Origin: Rhizobium sp. NLR16a
Lineage (GTDB): Bacteria > Pseudomonadota > Alphaproteobacteria > Rhizobiales > Rhizobiaceae
NCBI RefSeq assembly: GCF_017948245.1
Contig: NZ_CP072865.1
Coordinates: 707,501 to 771,500, forward strand
Direction of reading: 5' to 3'
Length of the DNA stretch: 64,000 bases
Below, piece by piece: positions 34,984 to 42,961 of the stretch (its first letter is position 1; the number at the start of each line of letters is the position of its first letter). A program made the position numbers and the translations under genes. The notes beneath the pieces are model-generated. The model had not been told where the DNA came from. It searched no databases and saw only the letters and a list, made by a program, of their open reading frames with translations.

Positions 34984-35000
34984 AGCACGTAGCGTGCCAG
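34984..35000 (-). promoter_or_regulatory. Sigma-54 promoter of glnII
   Basis: Read on the minus strand, 35000 to 34984 is CTGGCACGCTACGTGCT. It has the invariant GG and GC with 10 bases between (GG-N10-GC) and matches the TGGCACG-N4-TTGC consensus except GTGC for TTGC. It would give a start near 34973, about 78 bases before the ATG, which agrees with NtrC/sigma-54 control known for rhizobial glnII. Confidence 0.75.
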
Positions 35001-35325
35001 TTTGATCGCCGGCGAAAGAAAAATCTTCAATGAGCCGCTCGATCCGCGCTTTTTCTTTCTCGAAAAGAAGCCTGTTTGAACGGTCGAAGGCTGATTCCTC
35101 AGGAGGATAAAGAGGTTTTCCGCCTTGGAACCGGATGAAAATTTGGGCGTTTTGCTTGAAATGGTGAAGTGTTGAACAAATAGGCGGAAGCTTCGGGCGC
35201 AGACAGCATATGGATCAATCATAGTTACTTCATGCATATATTTTGTGCAATTTGCATAATCTATGTGCATCATGCTATGGTCGCAGTCCTGATATCGATG
35301 CGCCGAACGGAATGGAGGCGATCTC
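35001..35325. other. AT-rich regulatory region between glnII and DUF2735
   Basis: 325 bases, noticeably richer in A and T than the surrounding genes, upstream of both divergent genes. From 35231 to 35278 it contains repeated TGCA/GCAT words (ATGCAT, TGTGCA, TTGCAT, GTGCAT), suggesting binding sites for a regulator, possibly NtrC. I could not place a clear GCAC-N5-GTGC NtrC dyad. Confidence 0.4.
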
Positions 35326-35517
35326 ATGCCCACCGGTTTCCATCGCGAATCCGCGACGATCTACCAGTTTCCCGTCAAGCCGACCCGGGCCGCAAACCGG
35401 TTCGAACGCGCAAGGCTGATGGAGCGCGAGGCGGCTGATGTCTGCGACGCCGCACTCGACAGCTGCTGGTATCATGACGAGGCGGTTCGCGAGACAGATC
35501 GGCCGACGAAGTCCTGA
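35326..35517 (+). CDS. DUF2735 protein
   Basis: 63 residues, 'MPTGFHRESATIYQFPVKPT' and onward. The 'ATIYQFPV' block near the N-terminus followed by a charged helix 'FERARLMEREAADVCD' is the DUF2735 pattern. This small family is largely restricted to Rhizobiales. It is divergent from glnII across a shared regulatory region, so induction under nitrogen limitation is plausible, though not shown here. Function unknown. Confidence 0.75.
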   Translation: MPTGFHRESATIYQFPVKPTRAANRFERARLMEREAADVCDAALDSCWYHDEAVRETDRPTKS

Positions 35518-35601
35518 TTTTTACACCCTTAACCGGGAAGAATGCTGAGAAGGCGGGGAGCGCCCGCGCATGGCATATCTGCGCGGCGGTCACGCGCGGG
35601 C

Positions 35602-36525
35602 TCAGCCACCACTCAACCCGAGTTTTTCTCTTGCAACCAAGGCCCCATGCTCGCTGACGACGCGAGCCGCCACGCCTGCGGCGAAGCGGGCGGCTGCCGG
35701 CGCGTCCTGACTCTCAAGATAGCGTGCGAGGAAGGCACCATTGAAACTGTCGCCAGCACTGGTGGTGTCGACGACGTTTTCGACCTTTTCGGCCGGAACG
35801 AAGGTCTCCTCACCGGCGAAACTCAAGGTGACGCCGTCGGCGCCGTTCTTGACGACGACATTGATGGCGCCGAGTGCGAGATAGCGCTGGATCGTTGCTT
35901 CGATGGAATCGTCGCCGAAATGGGCGGCCTCGTCGTCGAAGCTCGGCATGACGAGCACGGAAGAGCGGGCGCCCTCGCTGATCGTCGCGTGCATGACATC
36001 GTAGCTCGACCACAGACGGGGACGGATGTTCGGGTCGAACACCACGAGCTTGCCGGCTGCCTTGGCGCGGCGGACCTCCGCGAGCAGCGTCGCGGCATCC
36101 TCCTGCGGCAGGATGGCAAGGGTGATGCCGGAGAAATAGACGAGATCGGCGCTCTCCACCGCCTCGCGCAAATGATCTGGATCGGCAGCCAGGCTGCGGG
36201 CGGCCGAACTGTCGCGCCAATAGCTGAAGGAGCGTTCGCCGTTCTTCAGGTTGATCATGTAGAGGCCCGGCGTCCTGCCCTTGATGCGGCGGATGAGGTT
36301 CGTGCCGATACCCGCTCCGGCGATAAAGGCAGCCATCTCGTCCGACATGGCGTCGTCACCGAGCGCCGTGAAATAATCGACCGACCAATCGGGACCGAGG
36401 CAAGCGCGAGCATACCAGGCGGTGTTGAAGGTATCGCCGGCAAAGCCCTTGCGCAGCAGACCGTCGCCGGCCTGCGAGAGCTCCACCATGCATTCACCGA
36501 TCGACAGAAACCGTCTTCCGTTCAC
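35602..36525 (-). CDS. Sugar kinase, PfkB family (2-keto-3-deoxygluconate kinase-like)
   Basis: 307 residues starting at a GTG (36525) behind GGGAGGG. PfkB/ribokinase fold: 'ECMVELSQAGDGLLRKGFAG' at the N-terminus, 'RIKGRTPGLYMINLKNGERS' typical of KDG kinase, and the catalytic 'DTTSAGDSFNGAFLARYL' with the GD anion-hole Asp. KDG kinase phosphorylates 2-keto-3-deoxygluconate for the Entner-Doudoroff route. No KDPG aldolase or uronate genes adjoin, so specificity rests on motif wording. Confidence 0.85.
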   Translation of the reverse strand: MNGRRFLSIGECMVELSQAGDGLLRKGFAGDTFNTAWYARACLGPDWSVDYFTALGDDAMSDEMAAFIAGAGIGTNLIRRIKGRTPGLYMINLKNGERSFSYWRDSSAARSLAADPDHLREAVESADLVYFSGITLAILPQEDAATLLAEVRRAKAAGKLVVFDPNIRPRLWSSYDVMHATISEGARSSVLVMPSFDDEAAHFGDDSIEATIQRYLALGAINVVVKNGADGVTLSFAGEETFVPAEKVENVVDTTSAGDSFNGAFLARYLESQDAPAAARFAAGVAARVVSEHGALVAREKLGLSGG

Positions 36526-36660
36526 CTTGCCCTCCCGGCATCGGAGCGCCGCTGATGCAACAGCCGCTCTATCGCTTTGAATAAACGCTTCATGCGCTGA
36601 TACGCGGAGCCGGGCGGAGTGACAAGGGTCGATATTGCGAGCGCCATTGCGACCAGAAAC

Positions 36661-36694
36661 GGAAAGCCGCCTTCGCAGGCTAAGCGAAGGCGGC
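36661..36694 (-). terminator. Terminator downstream of the small exported-protein gene
   Basis: GCCGCCTTCGC (36666-36676) pairs with GCGAAGGCGGC (36684-36694), an 11-bp perfect stem. Read on the minus strand it is followed by TTTCCGTTTCT and lies 15 bases after the stop of the gene at 36710. Confidence 0.7.
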
Positions 36695-36709
36695 GCCGGC
36701 GAAGGGTGT

Positions 36710-37051
36710 CTATTCGTGAATGGTGTAACTGCCGAGCGCGCAAAGGTCCTGCGTGTCTTCGGTGGTGTCGAGGTTCGAGTCTTCGTCGAATTCGAAGCGC
36801 ATGTCGTATTTGCAGACGGTGCGGCCGTCGGCGATGGTGATGTTCACAGTCTCGCCCGGATTGAGGACATCCTCGCCAAAGACGTCTTCTTCCCAGTTGT
36901 TGACGCCGGTCGGCGAGCTGTAGAAGCGCGTCAGGACGGAATTGGTCCCGTTGGTGAGCTGGAATTTCAGATCTTCGGCATACGACGATACGGCGGAGGT
37001 GGCGATGATCGCGGCTGCAAGCGCGATCAATCCGGATAGTTTCGATTTCAT
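36710..37051 (-). CDS. Small exported protein of unknown function
   Basis: 113 residues from the ATG at 37051, preceded by GGGGAA. A signal peptide 'KSKLSGLIALAAAIIATSAV' precedes a compact acidic domain ('LKFQLTNGTNSVLTRFYSSP', 'PGETVNITIADG') with two cysteines ('TVCKYD', 'DLCALG'). The pattern suggests a small beta-sandwich held by one disulfide. It has its own terminator and stands alone. I know of no function. Confidence 0.75.
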   Translation of the reverse strand: MKSKLSGLIALAAAIIATSAVSSYAEDLKFQLTNGTNSVLTRFYSSPTGVNNWEEDVFGEDVLNPGETVNITIADGRTVCKYDMRFEFDEDSNLDTTEDTQDLCALGSYTIHE

Positions 37052-37226
37052 ATATGCGTTCCCCAGGCCCATGATCAGGCGGAGGCAGGGATAGCATATC
37101 CGCATCTAATTCTTTGTTATCGGAGACTATGGATTCCGAAGTAAGTGTGTTTTGGCCGTTTCGCGGCGAAGGGGATGTGAGAAGTCTTTGGAAAAGGCGG
37201 GCCGCTTCATAGGGCCCGCGTTCCAT

Positions 37227-38213
37227 TCACGGCCTGTCCATATGATAGCAGGCCGCCTTCTGGCCGGGACGAACCTCCTCGGTCGGCGGCATTTCGGTGC
37301 GGCAGATGTCGGTTGCCTTCCAGCAGCGGGGAGAGAAGACGCAGCCTTTCGGCGGGTTGAGCGGCGAGGGCGGATCGCCCTGGAGGCGGATGCGGGTGCG
37401 CAGGCGCGCGAGCTTCGGATCCGGGATCGGCGCGGCGGAAAAGAGCGCCTGTGTATAGGGATGGGCCGGATGATCGAAGACGGTGGCGCAGTCGCCTGAT
37501 TCCACTACCCGACCGAGGTAGAGCACCAGCACATCGTCGGAGATCAGGCGCACGACCGAGAGGTCGTGGCTGATGAAGATCAGCGTCAGCCCGAATTCTT
37601 TGCGCAACTTGCGCAGAAGCGTGATGACCTGGCCCTGGATCGAAACGTCGAGAGCCGAAACGGGCTCGTCGCAGACGATGAGCTTCGGTTTGGTGATGAT
37701 CGCACGCGCAATGCCGATGCGTTGCGCCTGGCCGCCGGAGAATTCGTGCGGATAGCGGTTGATCATCTCCGGCACCAGGCCGACGGCGCCCATGATGTCG
37801 CGCACCCGCTGGGTACGCTCGGACTTCGAAAGTTTCGGTTCGAAGACAGTGAGCGGCTCGGCGATGATGTCTCCAACCGTCATGCGCGGGTCGAGCGAGG
37901 CGATCGGATCCTGGAAGATGATCTGCATGTCGCGGCGCGCGGCGCGCATTTCCTCCTCCGACAGGTCGAGAAGATTGCGGCCTTGCCAGAGAATGCGGCC
38001 CCTCTGCGATTTCAAAAGCCGCAGGATGGAGCGGCCGAGTGTGGATTTGCCACAGCCGGATTCGCCGACGACGCCGAGCGTGCGGCCTTCGGCGAGGTCG
38101 AAGCTGACATTATTGACGGCGGTAAGGAAGACCGGCGGCTTGAAGAGGCCTTTCGCCGGCAGTTCGAACTGGGTGGTGAGGTTTTCGACTCTCAGCAGCG
38201 ATCGCTCAGCCAT
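37227..38213 (-). CDS. oppF: Oligopeptide ABC transporter ATP-binding protein OppF
   Basis: 328 residues. ABC motifs in order: Walker A 'GVVGESGCGKSTLGRS', Q-loop 'IIFQDPIASLDPRMTVGD', signature 'EFSGGQAQRIGIARAI', Walker B 'LIVCDEPVSALDVS'. The C-terminal 'NPPKGCVFSPRCWKATDIC' Cys-rich motif is the 4Fe-4S-like extension of OppD/F-type subunits. Last gene of oppABCDF, overlapping oppD by 8 bases. Confidence 0.92.
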   Translation of the reverse strand: MAERSLLRVENLTTQFELPAKGLFKPPVFLTAVNNVSFDLAEGRTLGVVGESGCGKSTLGRSILRLLKSQRGRILWQGRNLLDLSEEEMRAARRDMQIIFQDPIASLDPRMTVGDIIAEPLTVFEPKLSKSERTQRVRDIMGAVGLVPEMINRYPHEFSGGQAQRIGIARAIITKPKLIVCDEPVSALDVSIQGQVITLLRKLRKEFGLTLIFISHDLSVVRLISDDVLVLYLGRVVESGDCATVFDHPAHPYTQALFSAAPIPDPKLARLRTRIRLQGDPPSPLNPPKGCVFSPRCWKATDICRTEMPPTEEVRPGQKAACYHMDRP

Positions 38214-39207
38214 GGTTCAGCAACTCCTCACGACGCGGGAACGGGTGGTAGCAGGCCGCACAGTGGCGCGGCGCCAGGGTTTCGAGCGGCGGCGGGCGGT
38301 CGATGCAATCGTCCTGAACCTGCGAACAGCGTGGCGAGAAATTGCAGCCCTTTGGCAGGTGCTGCAGGTTCGGCGGGCGCCCCGGAATGACGACGAGGTG
38401 GTCGACATCCTGGTCCGGCCGCGGGATCGAGGCGTGCAGGGCCGCCGTATAGGGATGGGCGGGACTATCGAAGAGTTCGTCGACAGGCGCCTCCTCGACA
38501 ATGCGGCCGGCATACATGACGGCGACGCGGTCGGCGAGGCCGGCGACGACGCCGAGATCGTGGGTGATCATGATGAGCGCTGTGTTCATCTCCGCCGTCA
38601 GATCGTTGAAGAGATCGAGGATCTGCGCCTGGATCGTAACGTCGAGCGCCGTCGTCGGCTCGTCGGCAATCAGGAGCTTCGGCTTGGTGAGCAGCGCCAT
38701 GGCGATGACGATGCGCTGACGCATGCCGCCTGACAGTTCGTGCGGATAAAGGTGGAAGCGCCGCGTTGGGTCGGGGATGCCGACGCGTTTCAGCATGTCG
38801 AGGGCAGCGTCCGATGCGGCGCGCGCCGTCAGGCCGCGGTGAACCTCGAGCTGTTCCGTCAGCTGCCGGGAAATCTTCAGCGACGGGTTCAGCGCCGTCA
38901 TCGGGTCCTGAAAGACCATGGCCATGTCCTTGCCGCGGATCTGGTCGAGCTCGCGCGGTCTCAGCGACAGCACGTCCTTGCCTTCGAGCAGCGCCTGTCC
39001 TGTCGTCTTGCCGTTCTTGGCGATGAGGCCCATGATGCCGAGGAAGGTCTGGCTCTTGCCGGAGCCGGACTCGCCGACGATGGCGATGCGCTCGCCGCGC
39101 CGCACGGTGAGGTTCATGTTGGAGACCGCCTTCACCTCGCCGTCGGGCGTCGCGAAGGTGATCGAGTAGTCCTTGAGTTCGAGCAGGATGTCATTTTCTT
39201 GGAGCAT
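38206..39207 (-). CDS. oppD: Oligopeptide ABC transporter ATP-binding protein OppD
   Basis: 333 residues. Walker A 'AIVGESGSGKSQTFLGI', Q-loop 'MVFQDPMTALNPSLKI', signature 'ELSGGMRQRIVIAMAL', Walker B 'LLIADEPTTALDVTIQ' and the C-terminal 'PKGCNFSPRCSQVQDDC' Cys motif. It pairs with OppF to drive peptide import through OppB/OppC. The start lies 1 base after the oppC stop (TAG-A-ATG), so translation is coupled. Confidence 0.92.
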   Translation of the reverse strand: MLQENDILLELKDYSITFATPDGEVKAVSNMNLTVRRGERIAIVGESGSGKSQTFLGIMGLIAKNGKTTGQALLEGKDVLSLRPRELDQIRGKDMAMVFQDPMTALNPSLKISRQLTEQLEVHRGLTARAASDAALDMLKRVGIPDPTRRFHLYPHELSGGMRQRIVIAMALLTKPKLLIADEPTTALDVTIQAQILDLFNDLTAEMNTALIMITHDLGVVAGLADRVAVMYAGRIVEEAPVDELFDSPAHPYTAALHASIPRPDQDVDHLVVIPGRPPNLQHLPKGCNFSPRCSQVQDDCIDRPPPLETLAPRHCAACYHPFPRREELLNHG

Positions 39208-39208
39208 T

Positions 39209-40126
39209 CTATCGATCCTTCGGGTCGAACGCGTCGCGCAGGCCGTCGCCGATGAAAAGCAGGCTGAGCAGCAGCATCACGAGGAAACTTGCCGGGAAAA
39301 TCAGCAGCCAGGGCATGCTTTCCATGGCGTCGGTTCCCTCGGCAATAAGCGTGCCGAGTGAAGTCAGCGGTTCCTGCACGCCGAAGCCGAGATAGGAAAG
39401 GAAGCTTTCCGTGGCGATGATTTCAGGCACCGTCAGCGCCGCGAAGATGACCACCGGCCCGACGAGGTTCGGGATGATGTGCTTGACGATGATCTTGAAC
39501 GGCCGCTGCCCGGAGGCCCGCGCCGCCTCAATGAACTCGCGATGCTTGATCGACAGCGTCTGGCCGCGCACGATACGGGCCATAGTCAGCCATTCCAGCG
39601 CGCCGATCGCGGCAAAGAGCAGGTAGACGTTGCGGCCGAAGATCACCATCAGCAGGATGACGAAGAGGATGTAGGGAAGCGCGTACATGATGTCGACGAA
39701 GCGCATCATGATCGCATCCAGCCTGCCGCCGATATAACCTGAGATCGCGCCATAAAGCACGCCGATGACGACCGAGACGACGGTCGCCGTCAGCGCGACG
39801 GCAAGCGAGACGCGGGTGCCGTAGAGCACACGGGCGAGAAGGTCGCGGCCGTTCGGGTCGGTGCCGAAATAATGGCCCGTCTCGATCGAGGGCGGGATGC
39901 GGAAGGCCGCCCAATCCGGATCCTCGTAGTTGAAGGGAATGAACCAGGGGCCGAGGAAGGCGGCGAGGATCAGGAGCCCGAGGACGGCGATCGACAGCAC
40001 GGCGGCCTTGTTGCGCGCCAGGCGACGCAACGCATCCTTGGTCAGCGAACGGCCTTCGGGTGCGAGACCCTCCGCTTGCAGAAGCTCCTGGGCGAGCAGC
40101 TCGCGCTTCGCGGGATTGAGGATCAT
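39209..40126 (-). CDS. oppC: Oligopeptide ABC transporter permease OppC
   Basis: 305 residues from the ATG at 40126, which overlaps the oppB stop (ATGA); an in-frame ATG at 40153 would overlap further. An N-terminal cytoplasmic stretch is followed by six helices. The BPD permease loop 'EFIEAARASGQRPFKIIVKH' (EAA motif) contacts the ATPases. 'HYFGTDPNGRDLLARVLYGT' is typical of OppC/DppC. Confidence 0.92.
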   Translation of the reverse strand: MILNPAKRELLAQELLQAEGLAPEGRSLTKDALRRLARNKAAVLSIAVLGLLILAAFLGPWFIPFNYEDPDWAAFRIPPSIETGHYFGTDPNGRDLLARVLYGTRVSLAVALTATVVSVVIGVLYGAISGYIGGRLDAIMMRFVDIMYALPYILFVILLMVIFGRNVYLLFAAIGALEWLTMARIVRGQTLSIKHREFIEAARASGQRPFKIIVKHIIPNLVGPVVIFAALTVPEIIATESFLSYLGFGVQEPLTSLGTLIAEGTDAMESMPWLLIFPASFLVMLLLSLLFIGDGLRDAFDPKDR

Positions 40127-41046
40127 CGGTTTCTCACTTTCGGATCGAGCCACGCATAGGCGATATCGACGAGAAGGTTCAGGAACACGATCAGCACCAT
40201 GTAGAAGATGACCGTACCGAGAACCATTCCATAGTCGCGGTTCAACGCCGCATTGACGAAGTAGCGGCCGATGCCGGGCAATCCGAAGATGCTCTCGACA
40301 ACCAGCGAGCCGGTGAGAAGGTAGCTTGCCGCCGGTCCGAGATAGGAGACGACAGGCATCAATGCAGGCTTCAGCGCGTGGCGCATCACCGTCAGCCGCG
40401 GGCCGATGCCCTTGGCCTTGGCGGTGCGGATGAAGTTCTGGTTCATCACCTCGATCATCGAGCCGCGGGTGATGCGCGAGATGCGCCCGGCATGCGGCAG
40501 GGCCAGAACGATGATCGGCAACACGAGGAATTTGAGCGAGCCGTCACCCCAGCCGCCGACCGGAAACCAGGCGAGGTGGATGCCGAAGATCAATTGAAGG
40601 ATCGGCGCGATGAGGAAGTTCGGCAGCACGACGCCGATCAAGATGAGGCTGCCGAGAATGTAGTCCGGCGTCTTGTTCTGGTAGAGCGCCCCGAGACAGC
40701 CGACGGTCACGCCGACGAGGATGGCGAGCAGGAAAGCGGCCGTGCCGATCGTGAAAGTATAGGGCAGACCGATCATGATCTGCTGAGCGACGCTGAAATC
40801 CTCACTGGAGAAGGAGGGCCCGAGATCGCCCTTGAGCAGATCTCCGACGTAGAGCAGGTATTGCTGGATCAGCGGCTTGTCGAGATTGTAGTGGGCCGCG
40901 AGGTTCTTGAGGATGACCGGCGGCAATGGCCTTTCGCCATCGAAAGGGCCGCCGGGGGCAAGGCGCAGGACGAAAAACGAGGCTGTCACGGCGATCCACA
41001 TAACGGGGATCGTCGACAGCAGGCGACGGAGAGCGTATTTGATCAT
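40123..41046 (-). CDS. oppB: Oligopeptide ABC transporter permease OppB
   Basis: 307 residues with six helices. The opening 'MIKYALRRLLSTIPVMWIAV' and the loop 'FVLRLAPGGPFDGERPLPP' match E. coli OppB wording rather than DppB, as does the EAA loop 'NFIRTAKAKGIGPRLTVMRH' and 'GLPGIGRYFVNAALNRDYGM'. It forms the membrane channel with OppC. Confidence 0.92.
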   Translation of the reverse strand: MIKYALRRLLSTIPVMWIAVTASFFVLRLAPGGPFDGERPLPPVILKNLAAHYNLDKPLIQQYLLYVGDLLKGDLGPSFSSEDFSVAQQIMIGLPYTFTIGTAAFLLAILVGVTVGCLGALYQNKTPDYILGSLILIGVVLPNFLIAPILQLIFGIHLAWFPVGGWGDGSLKFLVLPIIVLALPHAGRISRITRGSMIEVMNQNFIRTAKAKGIGPRLTVMRHALKPALMPVVSYLGPAASYLLTGSLVVESIFGLPGIGRYFVNAALNRDYGMVLGTVIFYMVLIVFLNLLVDIAYAWLDPKVRNR

Positions 41047-41057
41047 GGTCGTGGGCC

Positions 41058-41086
41058 GGTCCTTCCCGCGCGGGGCGGGAAGGACC
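41058..41086. repeat. Intercistronic hairpin between oppA and oppB
   Basis: GGTCCTTCCCGC (41058-41069) pairs perfectly with GCGGGAAGGACC (41075-41086). The 48-base gap between the binding-protein gene and the permease genes is almost entirely this 12-bp stem. Such hairpins commonly stabilise the upstream mRNA so that more binding protein than permease is made. Confidence 0.7.
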
Positions 41087-41094
41087 GTTTTCCC

Positions 41095-42675
41095 TTACTC
41101 TTTCATCGACAGCCAGCGCGTGCGGTGGATGTCCTGGATGTTGTCGACGAAGCCTTCGACCTTCGGTGAGACGACGTTCTTCGAGACATAATAATAGATC
41201 GGCAGGGCGGCGGATTCATCAAGCGCCAGCTGCTCGGCCTTCTTGAAGATTTCGGCGCGCTTCTTCAGATCGGTTTCCGCGTTGCCGTCCTTGATCAGCT
41301 TGTCGTAATCGGGATTGGACCAGCGGCCGTAATTCATCTGGACGCCTGTTACCAGCAGGTTCAGGAAGTTGTCCGGATCATTATAATCGGCAAGCCAGCC
41401 GGCACGGCCGATTTCGACCTGGCCACGCTGCATCTGGTCGTAATGCACCTTGGTTTCGGCATTGACGAGTTCGACGTCGACGCCAAGCGGCTTCCACATG
41501 GATGCGATCGCAACGGCGATGCGCTTGTGGTTGTCGTTGGTGTTGTAGCTGAGAACGGCGTGAAGCGGCTTGTCCGGGCCGAAGCCGGCCTCAGTGAGCA
41601 GCTTCTTGGCTTCGGCGACCTTGTCCTTATACGGCAGGTCCTTCCAGCTGACATAGGCCGGCTCGCCGTAATTGGCGGTGCCCGGCGGAACCCAGGAATA
41701 GGCTGGCAGCTCGCCGGTGCCGAGGATCTGCGGGCCGATGACCTCACGGTTGATCGCCATCGACAGTGCCTGGCGGACGCGCTTGTCGCTGAAGGGCGGC
41801 TTCTGCGAGTTGACGACATAATAATAGAGGCCGGAGAAGGGAGCGACATGCGCCTGGCCCGGCAGGTTCTTCTTCATCCACTCGTACTGGTCGGTCGGGA
41901 AGTCGGTGAGGATGTCGAATTCGCCGGCACGGTAACGTTTCAGTGCGGCTTCCTGATCCTCGAGCACGAAGAACTTGGCGCCGTCGATCTTCAGGTCCTT
42001 GGCCCCGTACCACTGGTCGTTCTTGACTGTTGTGACGTGCGAGCCGGGAACCCATTCGACTGGCTTATAGGGGCCGTTGGTGACGATGTTGCCGATCTTG
42101 ACCCAATCCTGGTCCTTCGCCTCGACGACATGCTTCGGCAGCGGATAGGCGGTGTAGTGCATCAGCGCATTGAGGAAATAGGGGGTCGGATTTTCGAGGG
42201 TGATCTCAAGCGTCTTGTCGTCGATCGCCTTGACGCCAAGCTGGCTGAGATCGGTGATCTCGCCCTTGTTGATCTTTTCGGCGTTCTTGATGGTGAACTG
42301 CAGATAGGCATAATCGGCGGCGTTCTTCGGGTCGACGAGGCGCTGGAAGGCGAAGACGAAGTCTCCTGCCGTTACCGGCTGGCCATCGGACCACTTGATG
42401 CCGTCGCGAAGCTTGAACGTGTAGACCTTGCCATCAGGCGAGATGGTCCAGCTTTCGGCCTGGCCGGGGACTGGATTGTCCTTGGCATCCTCGGTGACGA
42501 GGCCTTCGAAAATGTCGCCGGCGATGCGGTTCTCCCAGTCGCCGGAAAGTTTCTGCGGATCGAGCGACTGCGGATCGCCGCCATTGTGGATGTTGAGCGT
42601 CGCCGCGTGCGCCGAAAACGCCAGCAATGTGCCAAGCATCGCGGAGGCGAGAAATTTTTTCGTGAACTGGTTCAT
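41095..42675 (-). CDS. oppA: Oligopeptide-binding protein OppA (ABC substrate-binding)
   Basis: 526 residues. A signal peptide 'KFLASAMLGTLLAFSAHA' precedes a cluster-C peptide-binding protein: 'HNGGDPQSLDPQKLSGDWEN', 'SWTISPDGKVYTFKLRDGIK', 'KRVRQALSMAINREVI' and 'RAGWLADYNDPDNFL'. It captures peptides in the periplasm for OppBCDF and is the first gene of the operon. The region 42676-42961 upstream is the shared divergent control region with aglA. Confidence 0.92.
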   Translation of the reverse strand: MNQFTKKFLASAMLGTLLAFSAHAATLNIHNGGDPQSLDPQKLSGDWENRIAGDIFEGLVTEDAKDNPVPGQAESWTISPDGKVYTFKLRDGIKWSDGQPVTAGDFVFAFQRLVDPKNAADYAYLQFTIKNAEKINKGEITDLSQLGVKAIDDKTLEITLENPTPYFLNALMHYTAYPLPKHVVEAKDQDWVKIGNIVTNGPYKPVEWVPGSHVTTVKNDQWYGAKDLKIDGAKFFVLEDQEAALKRYRAGEFDILTDFPTDQYEWMKKNLPGQAHVAPFSGLYYYVVNSQKPPFSDKRVRQALSMAINREVIGPQILGTGELPAYSWVPPGTANYGEPAYVSWKDLPYKDKVAEAKKLLTEAGFGPDKPLHAVLSYNTNDNHKRIAVAIASMWKPLGVDVELVNAETKVHYDQMQRGQVEIGRAGWLADYNDPDNFLNLLVTGVQMNYGRWSNPDYDKLIKDGNAETDLKKRAEIFKKAEQLALDESAALPIYYYVSKNVVSPKVEGFVDNIQDIHRTRWLSMKE

Positions 42676-42961
42676 CGTGGGTCCACCTTTCTAGGCTTTG
42701 CGCCTTTATTAGACATCTGTTCCCGATTTTCGACCTCTTACGTGCAGGTCAGTGCGCACCTTATCGCAAAGGCTTTGCGTTGCAACCCCAAATCCGGGGG
42801 CTGGATTGAGGTTGTGGACAAGCCCATATGCGTCTCCCTCTTGTTGGATCGCGACGAAACGTCGCGGCGGTCGCGGTTCCGTTCATAACGGCTTCACGTG
42901 GTTGTCTTTTGTTTCGTCCGCTTTAGTGTGTCGAGCGCAAACGAGGCAGGAGATGTAGCCG

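Noticed and set aside
36522..37226. 234-residue minus-strand frame overlapping the small exported protein
   Set aside because: Arg/His-rich out-of-frame reading; the 113-residue frame has a signal peptide, ribosome binding site and terminator.
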